Shown here: piece after piece, positions 22,965 to 35,092 of the stretch | Layout: every line of letters starts with the position of its first letter | Numbering within the stretch: the stretch's first letter is position 1 | NCBI GenBank assembly: GCA_030710605.1 | Contig: CP092863.1 | Coordinates: forward strand, 57,700,899 to 57,764,898 | DNA length: 64,000 nt | Source of the DNA: Cordylochernes scorpioides | Lineage: Eukaryota > Arthropoda > Arachnida > Pseudoscorpiones > Chernetidae | Reading direction: 5' to 3' | The notes under the pieces: model-generated | Told to the model about the DNA's origin: nothing | The model's database searches: none | Seen by the model: only the letters and a program-made list of their open reading frames with translations | Made by a program: the position numbers and the translations under genes

Positions 22965-24140
22965 TGCGGTGATTGGTGGAGACTTGTAGCAAGATGTACT
23001 CAACTGTTGCAACCCGGTTTCTCTCTGGATTCTTTCAACCTACAACATACCTTTAGACTCCTGCAGTGAGTTGTGGATACTTAAAGCAGGATGTACTTAA
23101 CTGTTGCAACCCGGTTTCTCTCTCTCTCTGGATTCTTTCAACCTACAACATACCTTTAGACTCCTGCAGTGAGTTGTGGATACTTAAAGCAGGATGTACT
23201 TAACTGTTGCAACCCGGTTTCTCTCTCTCTCTCTGGATTCTTTCAACCTACAACATACCTTTAGACTCCTGCAGTGAGTTGTGGATACTTAAAGCAGGAT
23301 GTACTCAACTGTTGCAACCCGGTTTCTCTCTGGATTCTTTCAACCTACAACATACCTTTAGACTCCTGCAGTGAGTTGTGGATACTTAAAGCAGGATGTA
23401 CTTAACTGTTGCAACCCGGTTTCTCTCTCTCTCTGGATTCTTTCAACCTACAACATACCTTTAGACTCCTGCAGTGAGTTGTGGATACTTAAAGCAGGAT
23501 GTACTTAACTGTTGCAACCCGGTTTCTCTCTCTCTCTGGATTCTTTCAACCTACAACATACCTTTAGACTCCTGCAGTGAGTTGTGGATACTTAAAGCAG
23601 GATGTACTTAACTGTTGCAACCCGGTTTCTCTCTCTCTCTGGATTCTTTCAACCTACAACATACCTTTAGACTCCTGCAGTGAGTTGTGGATACTTAATG
23701 CAGGATGTACTTAACTGTTGCAACCCGGTTTCTCTCTCTCTCTGGATTCTTTCAACCTACAACATACCTTTAGACTCCTGCAGTGAGTTGTGGATACTTA
23801 AAGCAGGATGTACTTAACTGTTGCAACCCGGTTTCTCTCTCTCTCTGGATTTTTTTCAACCTACAACATACCTTTAGACTCCTGCAGTGAGTTGTGGATA
23901 CTTAATGCAGGATGTACTTAACTGTTGCAACCCGGTTTCTCTCTCTCTCTGGATTCTTTCAACCTACAACATACCTTTAGACTCCTGCAGTGAGTTGTGG
24001 ATACTTAAAGCAGGATGTACTTAACTGTTGCAACCCGGTTTCTCTCTCTCTCTGGATTTTTTTCAACCTACAACATACCTTTAGACTCCTGCAGTGAGTT
24101 GTGGATACTTAAAGCAGGATGTACTTAGCTGTTGCAACCT
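22965..24140 (+). repeat. Minisatellite, about 103-bp unit, 11-12 copies
   Basis: The unit runs gcaggatgtacttaactgtt, gcaacccggtttctctct, ggattctttcaacctacaac, atacctttagactcctgcag, tgagttgtggatacttaaa. Inner copies are nearly identical, differing mainly in the number of CT pairs (3-6) and in single bases (aaagcagg/aatgcagg). Outer copies at about 22.9 and 24.2 kb are diverged, typical of expansion from the centre. It starts about 110 bp after the last PH exon. Confidence 0.93.
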
Positions 24141-24734
24141 GACCTCTCTCTCTGCTATATTTTGCCTTACAACAAATATTTACATTCCTACGGCGATTGG
24201 TGGAGACCTGTAGCAGAATATACTTAATTGCTGAAACTCGGCTTCTCACTGGTTTCTTTCAACATACAATAATTCTTTGGTCTCTTGCGGCACTTGTATA
24301 GATTCAGAGTTAAATTATATATAGAGATACGTAGCTCGAACTGAACTGCTGCGATGGGGTCTTATTGATTTAATCCTTTGATTTTTCAGCTTGTTTAGAA
24401 AGAATAGAACCCACATGGCATTCGTTTTTTTTTTTTTCATTTAACACAAATACAACTATGGTTGCACAATAATATTTACTCGTATACAGGTCCTTCAAAG
24501 AATTTTATAAACGCGATCGAGATCAGGTATTTATAATAAATAAATAATCCCACTTCAGTCTCATAATCATAGATCTTAATATATCTTTATCTCTCTCTCT
24601 CTCCCCGCGCAGTTATTTATTTTAAAACTACAACAACCTTGGCCTCATTTTACTGCGACAATTTGTAGGATTTTAAAAACAAGGCTATTACACTATTTCT
24701 CTTTGTAATATATATAAATATGTGAAAAAATAAT

Positions 24735-25142
24735 GGAAAAAAAAATAGAAAAGGCCAGGTGCGCTGAAATTAAAAACAAAAGTAGGCATACCCTGATCAC
24801 TAACATGAGAGCTATTTAGATTCAGAGCGCCATCTTGTGGAACAGAAATCAACTAAACGTTGATTTAACCTGTTTCTTGATATTTGGCCAACCCATATTT
24901 TTGATAAATCAAGAAAAGCCAACCACGAACGTGTTTCGGGCTGTTGGCCCTCCTCAGCGTGGCGCAGGCTGTACCTCTACGACTGAAAATGTTTTGGTCT
25001 CAGAAACTTCTTGAGAAATCAAGAAATGGATATTTAAGGCCAAATTTGCGTAAATAAGCTGCAAAAGGGGAAAAGATAATTTTTAGAAATAAAAAAGGTC
25101 AGGTGTTGGTATTAAAATCAAAGAAGGCATATCCTGACCACG
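24735..25142 (-). mobile_element. Hammerhead repeat, family 3 (about 1.15 units)
   Basis: The block aggccaggtgcgctgaaatt ... ggcataccctgatcac at about 24754 recurs as aggtcaggtgttggtatt ... ggcatatcctgaccac at about 25093, about 339 bp later. Between them are a CTCF-like box, a cttgat/atcaag hairpin, the ribozyme and a tatttaaggccaaatttgcg block. So this is more than one unit of a tandem repeat with a single ribozyme. It runs into CpG-rich sequence at 25143. Confidence 0.7.
24923..24962 (-). ncRNA. Hammerhead ribozyme motif (family 3 variant)
   Basis: Minus strand: stem I CCACG/CGTGG, core CTGAGGA (variable position 7 is G), stem II GGGC-CAACA-GCCC, GAAA, stem III AC-AC-GT, cleavage triplet GTT. 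All invariant core bases are present. The palindrome seen in other copies (ACGCGT) is lost, so dimer-type stem III pairing would be weaker. Confidence 0.78.
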
Positions 25143-25334
25143 TGCTCGCCGGCAGCCAACGGGCGCGCGCCGCCGGTAGGAATAAATTTTCATTTTTTGC
25201 TATAACTGATCTAATTCAGCGTTTAAAATACCTGCTCTTGCTATATTTGCTATGTTTTATTTTACAATGTTTTATGTGTTTGAATAATACATTTAATCGT
25301 GTAAACCCGGGCGTTGCCCGGGTCATTCGTCTAG
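25143..25334 (+). mobile_element. Helitron 3' end
   Basis: A 19-nt hairpin ACCCGGGC-gtt-GCCCGGGT (25305-25323), then CATTCGT and CTAG (25331-25334) followed by T. This is the standard Helitron 3' terminus and target base. The 5' end was not located; sequence from about 25143 to the hairpin is provisional. Confidence 0.6.
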
Positions 25335-25559
25335 TTATCAATATAATAAGAAGTCTCTTTCTCTCTTAACTTATCTCTCTCTCTTCGTAGGATTCAATAT
25401 CTGTTTTGGGGAGCTATATACTTTTCATGACATTCATCTATAGACTGTGCACTTTTGCCTATATTTTGACGGGATGTCAATAGAACTATGTTATTTGTCA
25501 TTTGTCTTAGGTCGTTGATTTATGTATAGATTCCCCAACAAGCCCTTTCTTGATTCTCT

Positions 25560-25780
25560 CCCCCTTGACACATTGTAAATAACATTGCTGATTATTGTAA
25601 CTATTGCTGTTATTCCTGTATATACCCTCTTCTACTTGGAGAAGCTGTATAAGACCAAAGGGTCATAACAAGGACTTTTGTTGTTGTTATTACTGTTATT
25701 CTTGGATGTACCCTTTATTTTCGTGCTTGGAGAATCCGTATGGGACTGGAATGTCTTAATAAAGCTTTTTGTTGTTATTG
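25560..25780 (+). repeat. Tandem LINE-like 3' tails
   Basis: Two diverged copies of a block reading cttggagaagctgtataaga ... aaggacttttgttgttg and cttggagaatccgtatggga ... aataaagctttttgttgtt, each ending in a GTT-type repeat. Similar sequence occurs at 95-150. Likely 3' UTR remnants of a LINE; the coding part is absent. Confidence 0.45.
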
Positions 25781-27098
25781 CATTCATCTATAGATGTTTC
25801 TTCAAGTTAGAGTATTTAAAAACAAATCACAGATATTCGTCATTTGTTATTACAATATTTTTATTAAAGGCACTTTATATATTATTTAATAAATATTTTA
25901 GTCCTTTATTTTATAATTAGATTTTATTGGTACGTGTAAATTTAAAAATTTAGTGCCTATACTTTAATTGAATTTTTAAAAGACAAACCTACCATTGTTA
26001 CTAGAATAATTGGTTTATTGTGAATACCTTTGCTCACACCGCATAATGTGAGAGAATGAACAAATAATTCACATCTGTATATAAAGGAAATAATTTCGAT
26101 ATCAAGTTTTCACTGAGGAAACGAATATGATACTCTTTTCAGGAGATGTTGTCATTGTTTTGAGAGATTATATTAGGTAATGGTACACGTTTTTAAATAC
26201 TTTTGGTAAATATATTTGTGTCCAGAGAGACAGGGGTTTATATAAATTTGTTAATAAAATGGGGTTGGCAGTAGTAAGCCGTAGAATTTGACCGAAGGTT
26301 CCACCCCACCGAGCATGTAATGCGCTAGCAACGAAGAGAACACCTGGAAGATCACAGAATTCTTCTGATTCAATATTAAGTTTCCTCCAGCGAGTCGGAA
26401 TAATTAGCACGCCCTTCCTCCAACTAATTGGCAGTAAACTGGTTAACTATTCCCGCAGTAAACCAACTTCCCTCATGGCGTGGCATCCTCGATGCAACGT
26501 CGATGTGCAGCATTAAAAACCCATTTAGAAAATAACAAATGGATTAGATGAATACAAAAATATGTATAGATTTATGTGCGATGAGAAGCACCTTCTTTTA
26601 AAAATACATAAAAACAAGGAATTTTTCTGTACTTGAATTGTGTCAAGGTATTACCATGTCTCTGGGCTCAAATTTAATTTTTCATTTTAAAATTATATAG
26701 AAAAACAAAAAATAGAGGTTGCCTCTGTTTCACTTAAGCTCCAAGATCCATCATGATAGAATCCTAAACGTTTTCGCTTTAAGAATAATCCGCATATAGA
26801 AAATCTAAAAGTATATAATGTATTTGAGAATGTAATTATGTAATTATTTCTATTGAAGGAAAATATGACAAAGTATTTTCACACAAAAACAAGGGACTTT
26901 TATAAAGACATTTCTTCTTCCATATAGACAAAATAAAATATTTTATTGTCACTTTATATATATATAGTTCCAAACATTAATGAAAAATTGAACAAAGATA
27001 AATGATGTAATTTACAAACTGGTAATAGAATATATTTTTTGAGGGAGGGAGGCTCCTCTACTTTAAGAGAGTCCTCCTCCATAACTCGTACCGCAGAG
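25781..27098. other. Gene-free AT-rich stretch
   Basis: No recognised coding region, RNA gene or repeat. The 80-codon open frames here (25678-25920, 26168-26410) have no domain and AT-driven composition. Confidence 0.4.
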
Positions 27099-27236
27099 AG
27101 AGAGAGAGATTGAGATTGAAACTGATTTATTACAATGTTCATATAAGTACAGAGTAAATATAAATATTAATAAACAAGATTAAATAAGGATAGCTATAGA
27201 TAAATAAATGTAAAATATGAAATTGATATATATATA
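27099..27236 (-). mobile_element. 3' end of a Tx1-like LINE with (TC)n tail
   Basis: Minus strand: ends cattgtaataaatcagtttc, aatctcaatctctctctc. The same tail closes the LINE copies at 59222 and 61601. A polyadenylation-like AATAAA lies just before the tail. The 5' side is interrupted at a TA tract by an LTR insertion. Confidence 0.62.
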
Positions 27237-27571
27237 TGTGATATGATCCTGTCGACTTTTAATGTGGGAATATAGAGGTAATGATGTGGTGAGGTGAGAA
27301 AAAATCACACGAGTTGTTAGAGGCAATAATCCAGGCAGCCAGCCGAGAGAGAAAGTGGTGGCGAGTGAGACGTTATCTGCTGAACGACTGTTTTTTCCCT
27401 GTGTACACAAGCGGGGCAAACAAAAGATTAGTCGCCAGGTGTTGACGCCCCCCTCAGGAATGTGGTCAACAAAGGGTCGCAAGTTAGTTATCTTCGAATC
27501 GACTACGTCTCTCTCTCTCTGGTCGGCTGCAGATTTACTTTATTATTCCTGTAAGAGCATATAATATGACA
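27237..27571 (+). repeat. Solo LTR, subfamily B (335 bp)
   Basis: Begins TGTGATATGATCCTGTCGAC, ends ATAATATGACA. The first and last parts match subfamily A, while the middle (gagttgttagaggc, ccaggcagccagccgaga, gggcaaacaaaagatta) matches the LTR at 62093-62401. Flanked by (TA)n on both sides. Confidence 0.72.
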
Positions 27572-27588
27572 TATATATATTAGATATA

Positions 27589-27963
27589 TGTTGTAATATA
27601 TTCCAATATATATCTATGTCTCCATGTATTGTATAGATGTATATGTAATTGCCAAATAAAATCGAGTGAGTTACAGTCGGCGCCAGAAAGCCAGAAACGG
27701 GTCCGAAAAACAAGTCGGGTATGCCCCCTTCTTATGCAAACAGATTAGTCCGCTTTGAGACAGGAATGACAGAGTTCTGCCCTGACCGGCGTCGGCTACA
27801 CTGGCTCTCTCGCCATCTCTATGGTGCCATCCAACATGTCTCGTCCTTTTGTGTAATCCCAATCACGCCTGAAACCACTCTAATTATTGTGGCCACCACG
27901 ACTGCAAATCAACATGCCACACTGCATTCATCCAACAAGATACAACAACTATATATTACTACA
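27589..27963 (+). repeat. 5' LTR of the composite element
   Basis: TGTTG...TACTACA termini. Contains AATAAAATCGAG, a possible polyadenylation signal. Near-identical to 39196-39568. Confidence 0.68.
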
Positions 27964-28479
27964 GAAAGTCAGGATATACCGAGGACAACGCAAATAGGAT
28001 GGAACCTGGAGGACAGAGCGACGCCGAAGATCACCACCATGCCACCCACAGTCACGGACATCGTGACACAACTCGTGGAACATATCCAAGACATCACCGC
28101 TTCCAGCCTTAGGTAGATGGCCAATCTTCAATTGCCACAAAACTTGCATTCTACTCGCCATTACAAATCCAATGTGCTCGCCGCAAACATCCACAATCCA
28201 CCTGACGACGAGAACTTCTCCTCCCTCACGCCTTCTCCAACCATCACCAAGGACCATGGCCTCATCAACAAACGTAACTTTCGGACTACACTCCAAAGAA
28301 CATTTTTGTACAGTGAGTACAACTTATTTTAAACCTGTTTTTACGAGTATTCAAGTTTCAAGTATATTTTTATTACAATTGTTTCATTTAAATTTTAGCC
28401 CCTACCAATTGACATCCATGCTCCATTTCATTTATGCAATGTTTTTTTCTTGGGTCATATTTTATCTAAATCTTAAAAA

Positions 28480-29860
28480 AAAATAATTTTATTCACATCA
28501 TAAAATTCTAAGTCTATCAATCACCTATATTACTGCACTAACTGAAATAATAAAAATTGCGTTAGAACATAAAACAAGAGAATATGCAGCAATAATTGCA
28601 GTGGATATTAGTGCAGCGTTTGATAATGCATGGTGGCCGGCCTTGATGAAAAGACTAGATGAAGATGGTGTGCAGGCTTCAATGATAAAACTTCTACAAT
28701 CATACTTTGATAATAGAAGAATAAGATTTAGATATTCCTCAACTGAAATTAATAAGAAACTAAGTAAAGGATGTCCACAGGGAGGACCACTGTCTCCCAC
28801 ATTATGGAATATTCTTATTAATGAGATACTGAATAATAATCTGGATGATAATTGTGAAACAATAGGATATGCAGATGATATTACGCTAATATGTTGGAAT
28901 AAAACTCCTGAACAACTAAGAAAGACAATAGATAATGTATTAAGAAAAATCAATAAGTGGTGTGAAAGTCGTAAATTAAAATTGTCAGATGAAAAAACAA
29001 AAATATTATATTTATTTAAATGCAATAGCGATATAATAGTCTCAGGTAGCAAGTTAATTAAACCGGCTGAAGAACTTAAGATCCTAGGAGTGACTATTAA
29101 AAATCACCGAGTCAGAAGCAAACTGGACTTTACGCCTCACGTTAATGAAATGATCATAAAAGTAACTAGAGCTAGTGGATACCTATTTGGCCTGACAAAG
29201 AAAGCATGGGGTCTAGACTTTAGACGAAGACTGATATTGTATAAGACATTATATCGAAGTACAATTACTTATGGTTACCCAATATGGTATCCATTCATAA
29301 ACAAAAAGTCTAAGGACAAACTAAATTCTCTTCAATATAGTATATTAAAACATTGTATACAGGCCTACAGTACAACATCATCGGATTGTACACATATACT
29401 TGCACAAGTCCCCAAACTTACTGATTATATTGAATCTAACATGTTGAAAACCGAAATAAATTACAACCGATTTGACTCTTCAAGTAGGAATATAATTTCT
29501 AATTATATAAGGGAAAAATTGCAGAAATACTATGAGAAGACTAATACCATTTTCAAGTCCTTCTTCACTGATTCCCAAATACCCAAATATGTCAAGCCAA
29601 ATTTTTACAATGTCCAATTTTTTACTGGACACGGTAACTTTAGATCATATTTGTACAAAGTCAGAAAGACGGATTCGCCTAAATGCTCATGTGGTGCAGA
29701 AGAAGAAAATCCTGTACATATTCTAACGGACTGTCGACTTGTAGAGGACTTGAGAGTCAAAAATCAAATAAATATAAATTGTCTAAATCAAATAGTTAAT
29801 AATAGATATATGTATATTAATTTTAATAGATTTTGTAGAATGTTTTTTAGTAATAGATAG
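28480..29860 (+). pseudogene. R1-like LINE ORF2, 5'-truncated (RT and C-terminal domain)
   Basis: One long open frame ending at 29860. It covers the RT palm and downstream regions: VDISAAFDNAWWPALMKRL, GCPQGGPLSPTLWNIL and the catalytic IGYADDITLI (YADD about 90 codons from 28601). Then comes a thumb-like block (LILYKTLYRSTITYGYPIWY) and a C-terminal zinc-binding block with FFTGHGNFRSYLY, CSCGAEE and HILTDC. The AFDNAWW and PTLWN signatures point to the R1/LOA side of the LINE tree. R1 elements normally insert in 28S rDNA, but no rDNA is present here. The endonuclease, most of the RT N-terminus and ORF1 are missing, as expected from truncated target-primed reverse transcription. The open frame suggests a fairly young copy. 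No start codon is implied. Confidence 0.82.
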
Positions 29861-30463
29861 CCTGGGCTGTAATAACTGGTATATAGTTATATGCTGTAAA
29901 TAGCTCTAAATTTCTGTTCTTATCTGTGATGTTCACTAATATTCATTATAGGGTAATTAAATCGTTAACAAACTGACAAATATGTTAATAATTTCTATTA
30001 TAATAACTAAAATCATATTAATAATTACTGTAAATAAGCTCCCAAACTTGTTTATGCATGCAAATATCCAAGACGGATATCGCGTGCTTTGTAAATGATA
30101 ATAATAAAAAAAAAGATAATAAAAAATATTGCTTCATTATATGCCAGTTAACCTATAGTAATTCAACCATTTCAGTTTCATTTACTTTTAAATCTCCATA
30201 TTATAAAAACTATAATTCCATTTTTATAAAAAAAAAAAACACTTTATTTTACGCACTTTTCATAATAATTTTATCCTCTTAATATTTCAACTATTGTGTT
30301 CTCAACCAATCTTTAGACTTTAAACCCCTTTTTACATATTCATTTTTGAATAATGTAATTTTCAAAATAAAACCTTCTATAACTCAAAATTCTCATTTGA
30401 AGAAAAAAATATGTTTTTTATGTTAATTTTAAATGTACGCCTGGTGTCAACTAAAACAATATA
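29861..30463. other. AT-rich spacer after the R1-like copy
   Basis: Probably LINE 3' UTR at first, then unassigned AT-rich DNA. No clear poly-A boundary. The short frame at 30058-30282 has no domain. Confidence 0.35.
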
Positions 30464-31570
30464 CAGTGTACTCCGCTTATAACAAAGTCGGTTATAGCGA
30501 AATTCCGCATATAGCGAATGAAATTGTCTGCACGAAAGAAAAGAAGGGCTTAAACCATTAAAAGAACTCTGGATATTGCGAAGTCGGATATAAAGAATTT
30601 TCGCTTATAACGAAGTGATTTGCATGTATAAATTTTTATTTTATCCGTTTATAACGAAGTTTTCTCATTTACCATTATAATTGACTAATATATTATGCAT
30701 AATATATATCAAATTACAACGTGTGAATGACACAAATTTAATGATACACAACAAATAAGTTAATAATATACAATTTTAAAATATGCAAACATATTATAAG
30801 TATTTTTTTTACATTATTTAAACAAAATTAAATTGTTTAATAAACGCTTATATTTTATTAACGTTTACCATGGCAGGAGAACGAAAACAAACAAGAAACT
30901 CACTATCTCTGTCAGTCAAGCTGCAAATCCTAAGAGAGATTGAAGTGGAGAAGAAGAAAAAGACAGATGTTGCCCAGAAACATAATATCCCACAGTCGTC
31001 GCTCAGCACCATAATAAAGAACTCTGAGAAGATCCGCCAACAAGCTCTGCATGCGGGAGAAAGCAGTCGGAAACGAGCACGTGGATCTACATATGCTGAT
31101 GTTGATGAGGCTCTGCTGCAGTGGTTCAAGCAGGCAAGAAGTGCAGCGCTTCCAGCTAATGGTCCATTGCTTTCCGAAAAGGCGAAGACCCTGGCTCTTG
31201 AATTGTCCCAATTGTCCACATTCCGCATCCAAAAGAGGTCTTGGAGAGCATTCAAACTCTGCGATTGTTTCTTCAATGTCAGGATGAGTCCAAGTCTCTT
31301 CATAGGCATCTGTCAGACTTGGACAACATCGAAAAGAGTGTTCAGCACTTGTTACTGACTTCTAAATGTCAAAAGAAAATCACAAACTACTTCTCCAAAA
31401 ACACCTGATGAGGTTGTTATTGATCTTTGTGTTGCTCTTTTGAGTTGAATAGTAAATAAAATTATTGGTACAAAACTTTTTTTTTTTTCCAACTGCGGAT
31501 ATAACAAACTTCGGATATAACAAAGTGATTGTCATGGATAATGCGACTTCGTTATAAGCGGAGTACACTG
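30464..31570 (+). mobile_element. Internally deleted pogo/Tigger DNA transposon
   Basis: Ends are inverted repeats: left CAGTGTACTCCGCTTATAAC at 30464, and its complement ends at 31570. At least 26 of the first 27 bases match. TA flanks both ends (30462-30463 and 31571-31572), the normal Tc1/mariner-pogo target duplication. The AT-rich subterminal regions repeat motifs such as cggatataacaaa. At 1107 bp it is far below the usual 2-3 kb; the catalytic region is missing. Confidence 0.9.
30870..31408 (+). pseudogene. Tigger transposase, DNA-binding half plus shifted C-terminus
   Basis: The frame from ATG 30870 encodes MAGERKQTRNSLSLSVKLQI, then KKKTDVAQKHNIPQSSLSTI and YADVDEALLQWFKQARSAAL. These are the paired CENP-B-type helix-turn-helix domains that bind the element ends. 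At about 31215-31225 the DDE domain is lost, and the natural C-terminus continues in another frame: HPKEVLESIQTLRLF, then CQKKITNYFSKNT and a stop at 31406-31408. The open frame as it stands runs out of register to 31358. QKKITNYF (31370-31393) fits the PCNA-interacting PIP-box Q-x-x-I-x-x-Y-F, known from pogo transposase. The product could bind terminal repeats but not cut DNA. Confidence 0.8.
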
Positions 31571-33540
31571 TATAGCCAACACTTAGAAAGTTTCCCCATG
31601 TCTTGATCACAACTACATTCACAAATACCAACTCACCTCACCAAGTGTAATGCCATTTTCACCATTGTTCCTTCTATAAAAACATTCAATTCCACAAACC
31701 AACTAATGATAACAACGCTATATATATATATATATATTTTTTAAAAATAAAACTCTTGAATTTCAAACATAAATTGCAAATATATCATCCTCACATTTTC
31801 CTCCATCTCTTTCACCTTTACCTACACCCATTTTATGATTAAATTGCGCAAAATTGTTTTTTATTCCATCTACACCATTACGTGTAAACGTCTCAACAAA
31901 AAAAAATGTTTTGCTATATTTCCATGTCCTTATTCCATTGATAATTTTCGCTACCTTATCAACATTCCTTTTTCAAAATCCATTTTCCAATATAATTTAA
32001 CAAAATTTCAAAATCATCACTAATCAACCATCTTTCCTTCAACAACAAAGGTTAAATATAACGCGGGACCGTTCAATTCCCTCAAAAGCTAGGTCACCGC
32101 CAGCCAACTTCTACGTCCCCTCTACCAATGTATTTCAAACGTAAAATTTACACTCGCTTCCCACTTAGCGAAATTTTCTCTCTCGTTCACAATTAAACAC
32201 CAACATTCACAAAATCTCGTTGTATGTTCGTACAACCACCACCTATGACTTCAGTAAACTTGTTGTTCATGATGAATTAGGCTAGATTATTTACCCAAAC
32301 AACGTTTTCACGTGACACCTTTCCATTTACAATTTTTTTTTCTTCGCACGTGTCACGGCGACTCGACAAAACTTTTTTTTTCACTTTTACCAGGCTGAAT
32401 TATGCTTTCATTTTTCCTGTGACACATTTTTTTCTCACTCGAAAGCGTGTCCACGTCGCAAGTCTCATCAAGAACATATCTTAACCTAACACTTCGTGAA
32501 CAATACTTTTACTAAGCCAAAACTCATGTCGAAGCACATCGACGTATGAACACCGAGCTAACTAAATGCCCCATGCCATAAACATATAGCACATCACCAT
32601 AGGTTCTATCAACTACATCAATGTCAATCCCTGTATACTTAAAGATTGTCTTGGCTTGAACACCAACTGTTATATATATTTCCTTCTTTAAAATATGTTC
32701 AGTATTGCTACTTTCTTTTCATATCATATTAATTTTCTATTTTTGATAATTTCAAATACTCACATATTTTTTTATGTTTCGCATATTTATATTAATGAAT
32801 TATTTCAAATATATCTCGAGTTTTTTCATTTTTTTACATTTGTCTTTTTATTTTTATATAAACAAAAGAGATGATGACTTTTATTTTAATCTTCAATGTT
32901 TATAATCATTTTTTACTTTTTATATACTATTGTACTATTAATTTCAAATTTTAGAAAATGCATCGACACCATTACTCTCCAATTTCTCACTAAATCACAT
33001 CATTTCTTCTCAGATAGGTCGTTACTATCCGCTAAAACTTTGATTTCTCATTCGATTCCATCTTAACTACAAACGCTTCTTCGCTGTAACCTTCCCAACA
33101 GTCGAACTTGAGCAGCTAGTTAGATGAGTATTTTTTTATTCACGGCCCGGTTCGAGCATCTTTTTTTTTTTTCTCTCACATTCGGGCAATTTTTTTTTCA
33201 CTTTTCAATCACCTCATTTTCACCACTGCCTTACCGCGGCCAAATCGTTTTTTTTTTATGCGACAGAACGACTCTCTATCTGCCACACTCTCTATCACTC
33301 TTTTTCTCGACCTATTCCCAAATCCGTCTGATAGAACAGCCTATATCGAATACCTTCAGCATACTGTAGATGGACCAATGCCTAAATCCCATAATGTCGC
33401 ATTGAATAGCAGTACCAGAATATATTCTATGTCCACCTATCTAGACTTTTTAAATTAGCTCACCCTATAATTCAATCCACTTTCAATCATTAATTCCAAC
33501 ATTCAATGTTGTATATAATCACCCAAATTTATATTTATAT
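31571..33540. other. AT-rich, gene-free interior of the composite element
   Basis: Long T-rich segments with no recognised domain in any frame. Could be non-coding interior of the outer LTR element. Short frames at 31835, 33124 and 33258 are not supported. Confidence 0.35.
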
Positions 33541-33790
33541 TGTGGCGAAGAAATATTTTATTTTTTAATTTAATATTATTCAATGAAAATATATTCAACA
33601 GATTATAAAAATATATATTAATCTGTATTTGTGAAATCATCTTCAAAATATTTCTTTGCTTGCTTGCTTAAGATTCTCTAGCGGTATATAGTTTTGCTGA
33701 CTTGTTAATAATTGTCGACTCGTCGCTGTGACGTCATCAATAAATACTTTTACATCTTAGGATATTTCAAGACTTGATTTCTACGCTACA
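33541..33790 (+). repeat. Gypsy 5' LTR (250 bp)
   Basis: TGT...ACA ends. Contains GTGACGTCATCAATAAATA, i.e. a CRE-like palindrome TGACGTCA followed by AATAAA, close to the 3' end. The sequence after the LTR (actggtgaagaagctgg) would be the primer site, but I cannot match it to a tRNA. Confidence 0.85.
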
Positions 33791-33866
33791 ACTGGTGAAG
33801 AAGCTGGATCGATACCCATTCAGAAAAAAACGGAAAATTGACTCGGTTGAGCAAGAAGAAAAAACC

Positions 33867-35042
33867 ATGAACATCAAGAAAGAAGCAACTACTCAGGTAG
33901 GTTCATTTTTTGTCCAACATCTACCTAGAAACCCCTCAATGTTCTCTGGTGAGGGTGTTGAAGATCCCCGTAGCTGGTTAAAAGGGTATGAACGTGTGGC
34001 GAAGCACAACCAATGGGATGAAACCCTTTGTCTCGCTAACGTTTATTTCTATCTTACTGGCACTGCTCTCAAATGGTATGAAAACAACGAGGAAAGCATC
34101 CAGACATGGACGGAGTTCATGTCACAATTAGAAAATGTATTTGGAAAAAATGAAAGCTAAAGACTGCGAGCTGAGAAAATACTCAAAACTCGCGCACAAT
34201 TAAAAGGAGAAAGCACCGAATATTACATCCAAGACGTCCTGCGCCTTTGCAAAGAGGTAGATCCACAAATGAATGAGGAAGATAAAATATCCCATCTGAT
34301 GAAAGGGATAGCTGAGGAGCTCTACCAGGCACTTCTCCCAAGGGATGTGCATAACACTGAGCAATTCGTCACCGAATGTCGCCGCATTGAAAGCCTACAC
34401 TGTAAGCGAGTGACCCCTACCAAATACGAGCGACTACCAAATGTGGCATCTCTCAGTGATCATGAAGACAGGGCAGATCTGTCATCTATGATCAGGCAAA
34501 TTGTTCGTGAGGAGGTACAGCGGGCATTAGGCTCTACTCGAGAGGAACCAAAAATTTCTACCATCGAAGATATGGTAAAGGAGGAGATTGGAAGAACCCT
34601 GGCGCCAATCTCAAAGCCTAGGAGAAGTTCCCCACAGAAGGAAAGACCCCGAGAGTTTTATAATAATAGATATATGGCTCAAACGATAAGACCGCAGTAG
34701 CCAAAACAAGTAAACGAAAGACGCGATACCAACGAATGGCGAACCACGGAAGGTAAGCCAATCTGTTTCCACTGCGGACGCCCTGGCCACGTCGTGCGCT
34801 ACTGCCGTGACAGGAGGAGAGAATATGAAGGAGAACAAACTTGGAATTACAAGCAGAGAGATAGGCTAGAGCCTAGAACATTCTATAATTCTCGGAGCAG
34901 CCAAGAGCCCAACGACGACCTGCCAAGAGAAAATAGACGCCGCTACCGAAGCCCCTCTCCTTACACTGGCCGAAAAGGACAATATTCGTCTCCTGATAGA
35001 AGACCCAGCCAGTCACCTCGCCGTTCCCGTCAGGAAAACTAG
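33867..35042 (+). pseudogene. Gypsy gag (capsid and nucleocapsid), two stop codons
   Basis: One frame throughout, from ATG 33867 to 35042, interrupted by TAA (34158-34160) and TAG (34698-34700). The N-terminal part (PSMFSGEGVEDPRSWLKGYE, then FYLTGTALKWYENNE) matches the retrotransposon gag capsid fold, which packages element RNA. The C-terminal part has one zinc knuckle CFHCGRPGHVVRYC (C-x2-C-x4-H-x4-C) followed by an Arg/Ser-rich tail. A few upstream codons open into the LTR, so 33867 is the first plausible start after the LTR, but it is not proven. Confidence 0.85.
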
Positions 35043-35092
35043 AAGATGCGTCCTATTTTGGAGGTAAGGACGCAAAATTTATAAATTCTCCC

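Noticed and set aside
22965-24140. CRISPR-like array
   Set aside because: Units are contiguous with no unique spacers, in a eukaryotic context. It is a minisatellite.
27721-28116. 131-codon ORF starting inside the composite element's LTR
   Set aside because: Begins in the LTR and is partly repeated at 39328 with a different ending. It is not a gag and has no domain.
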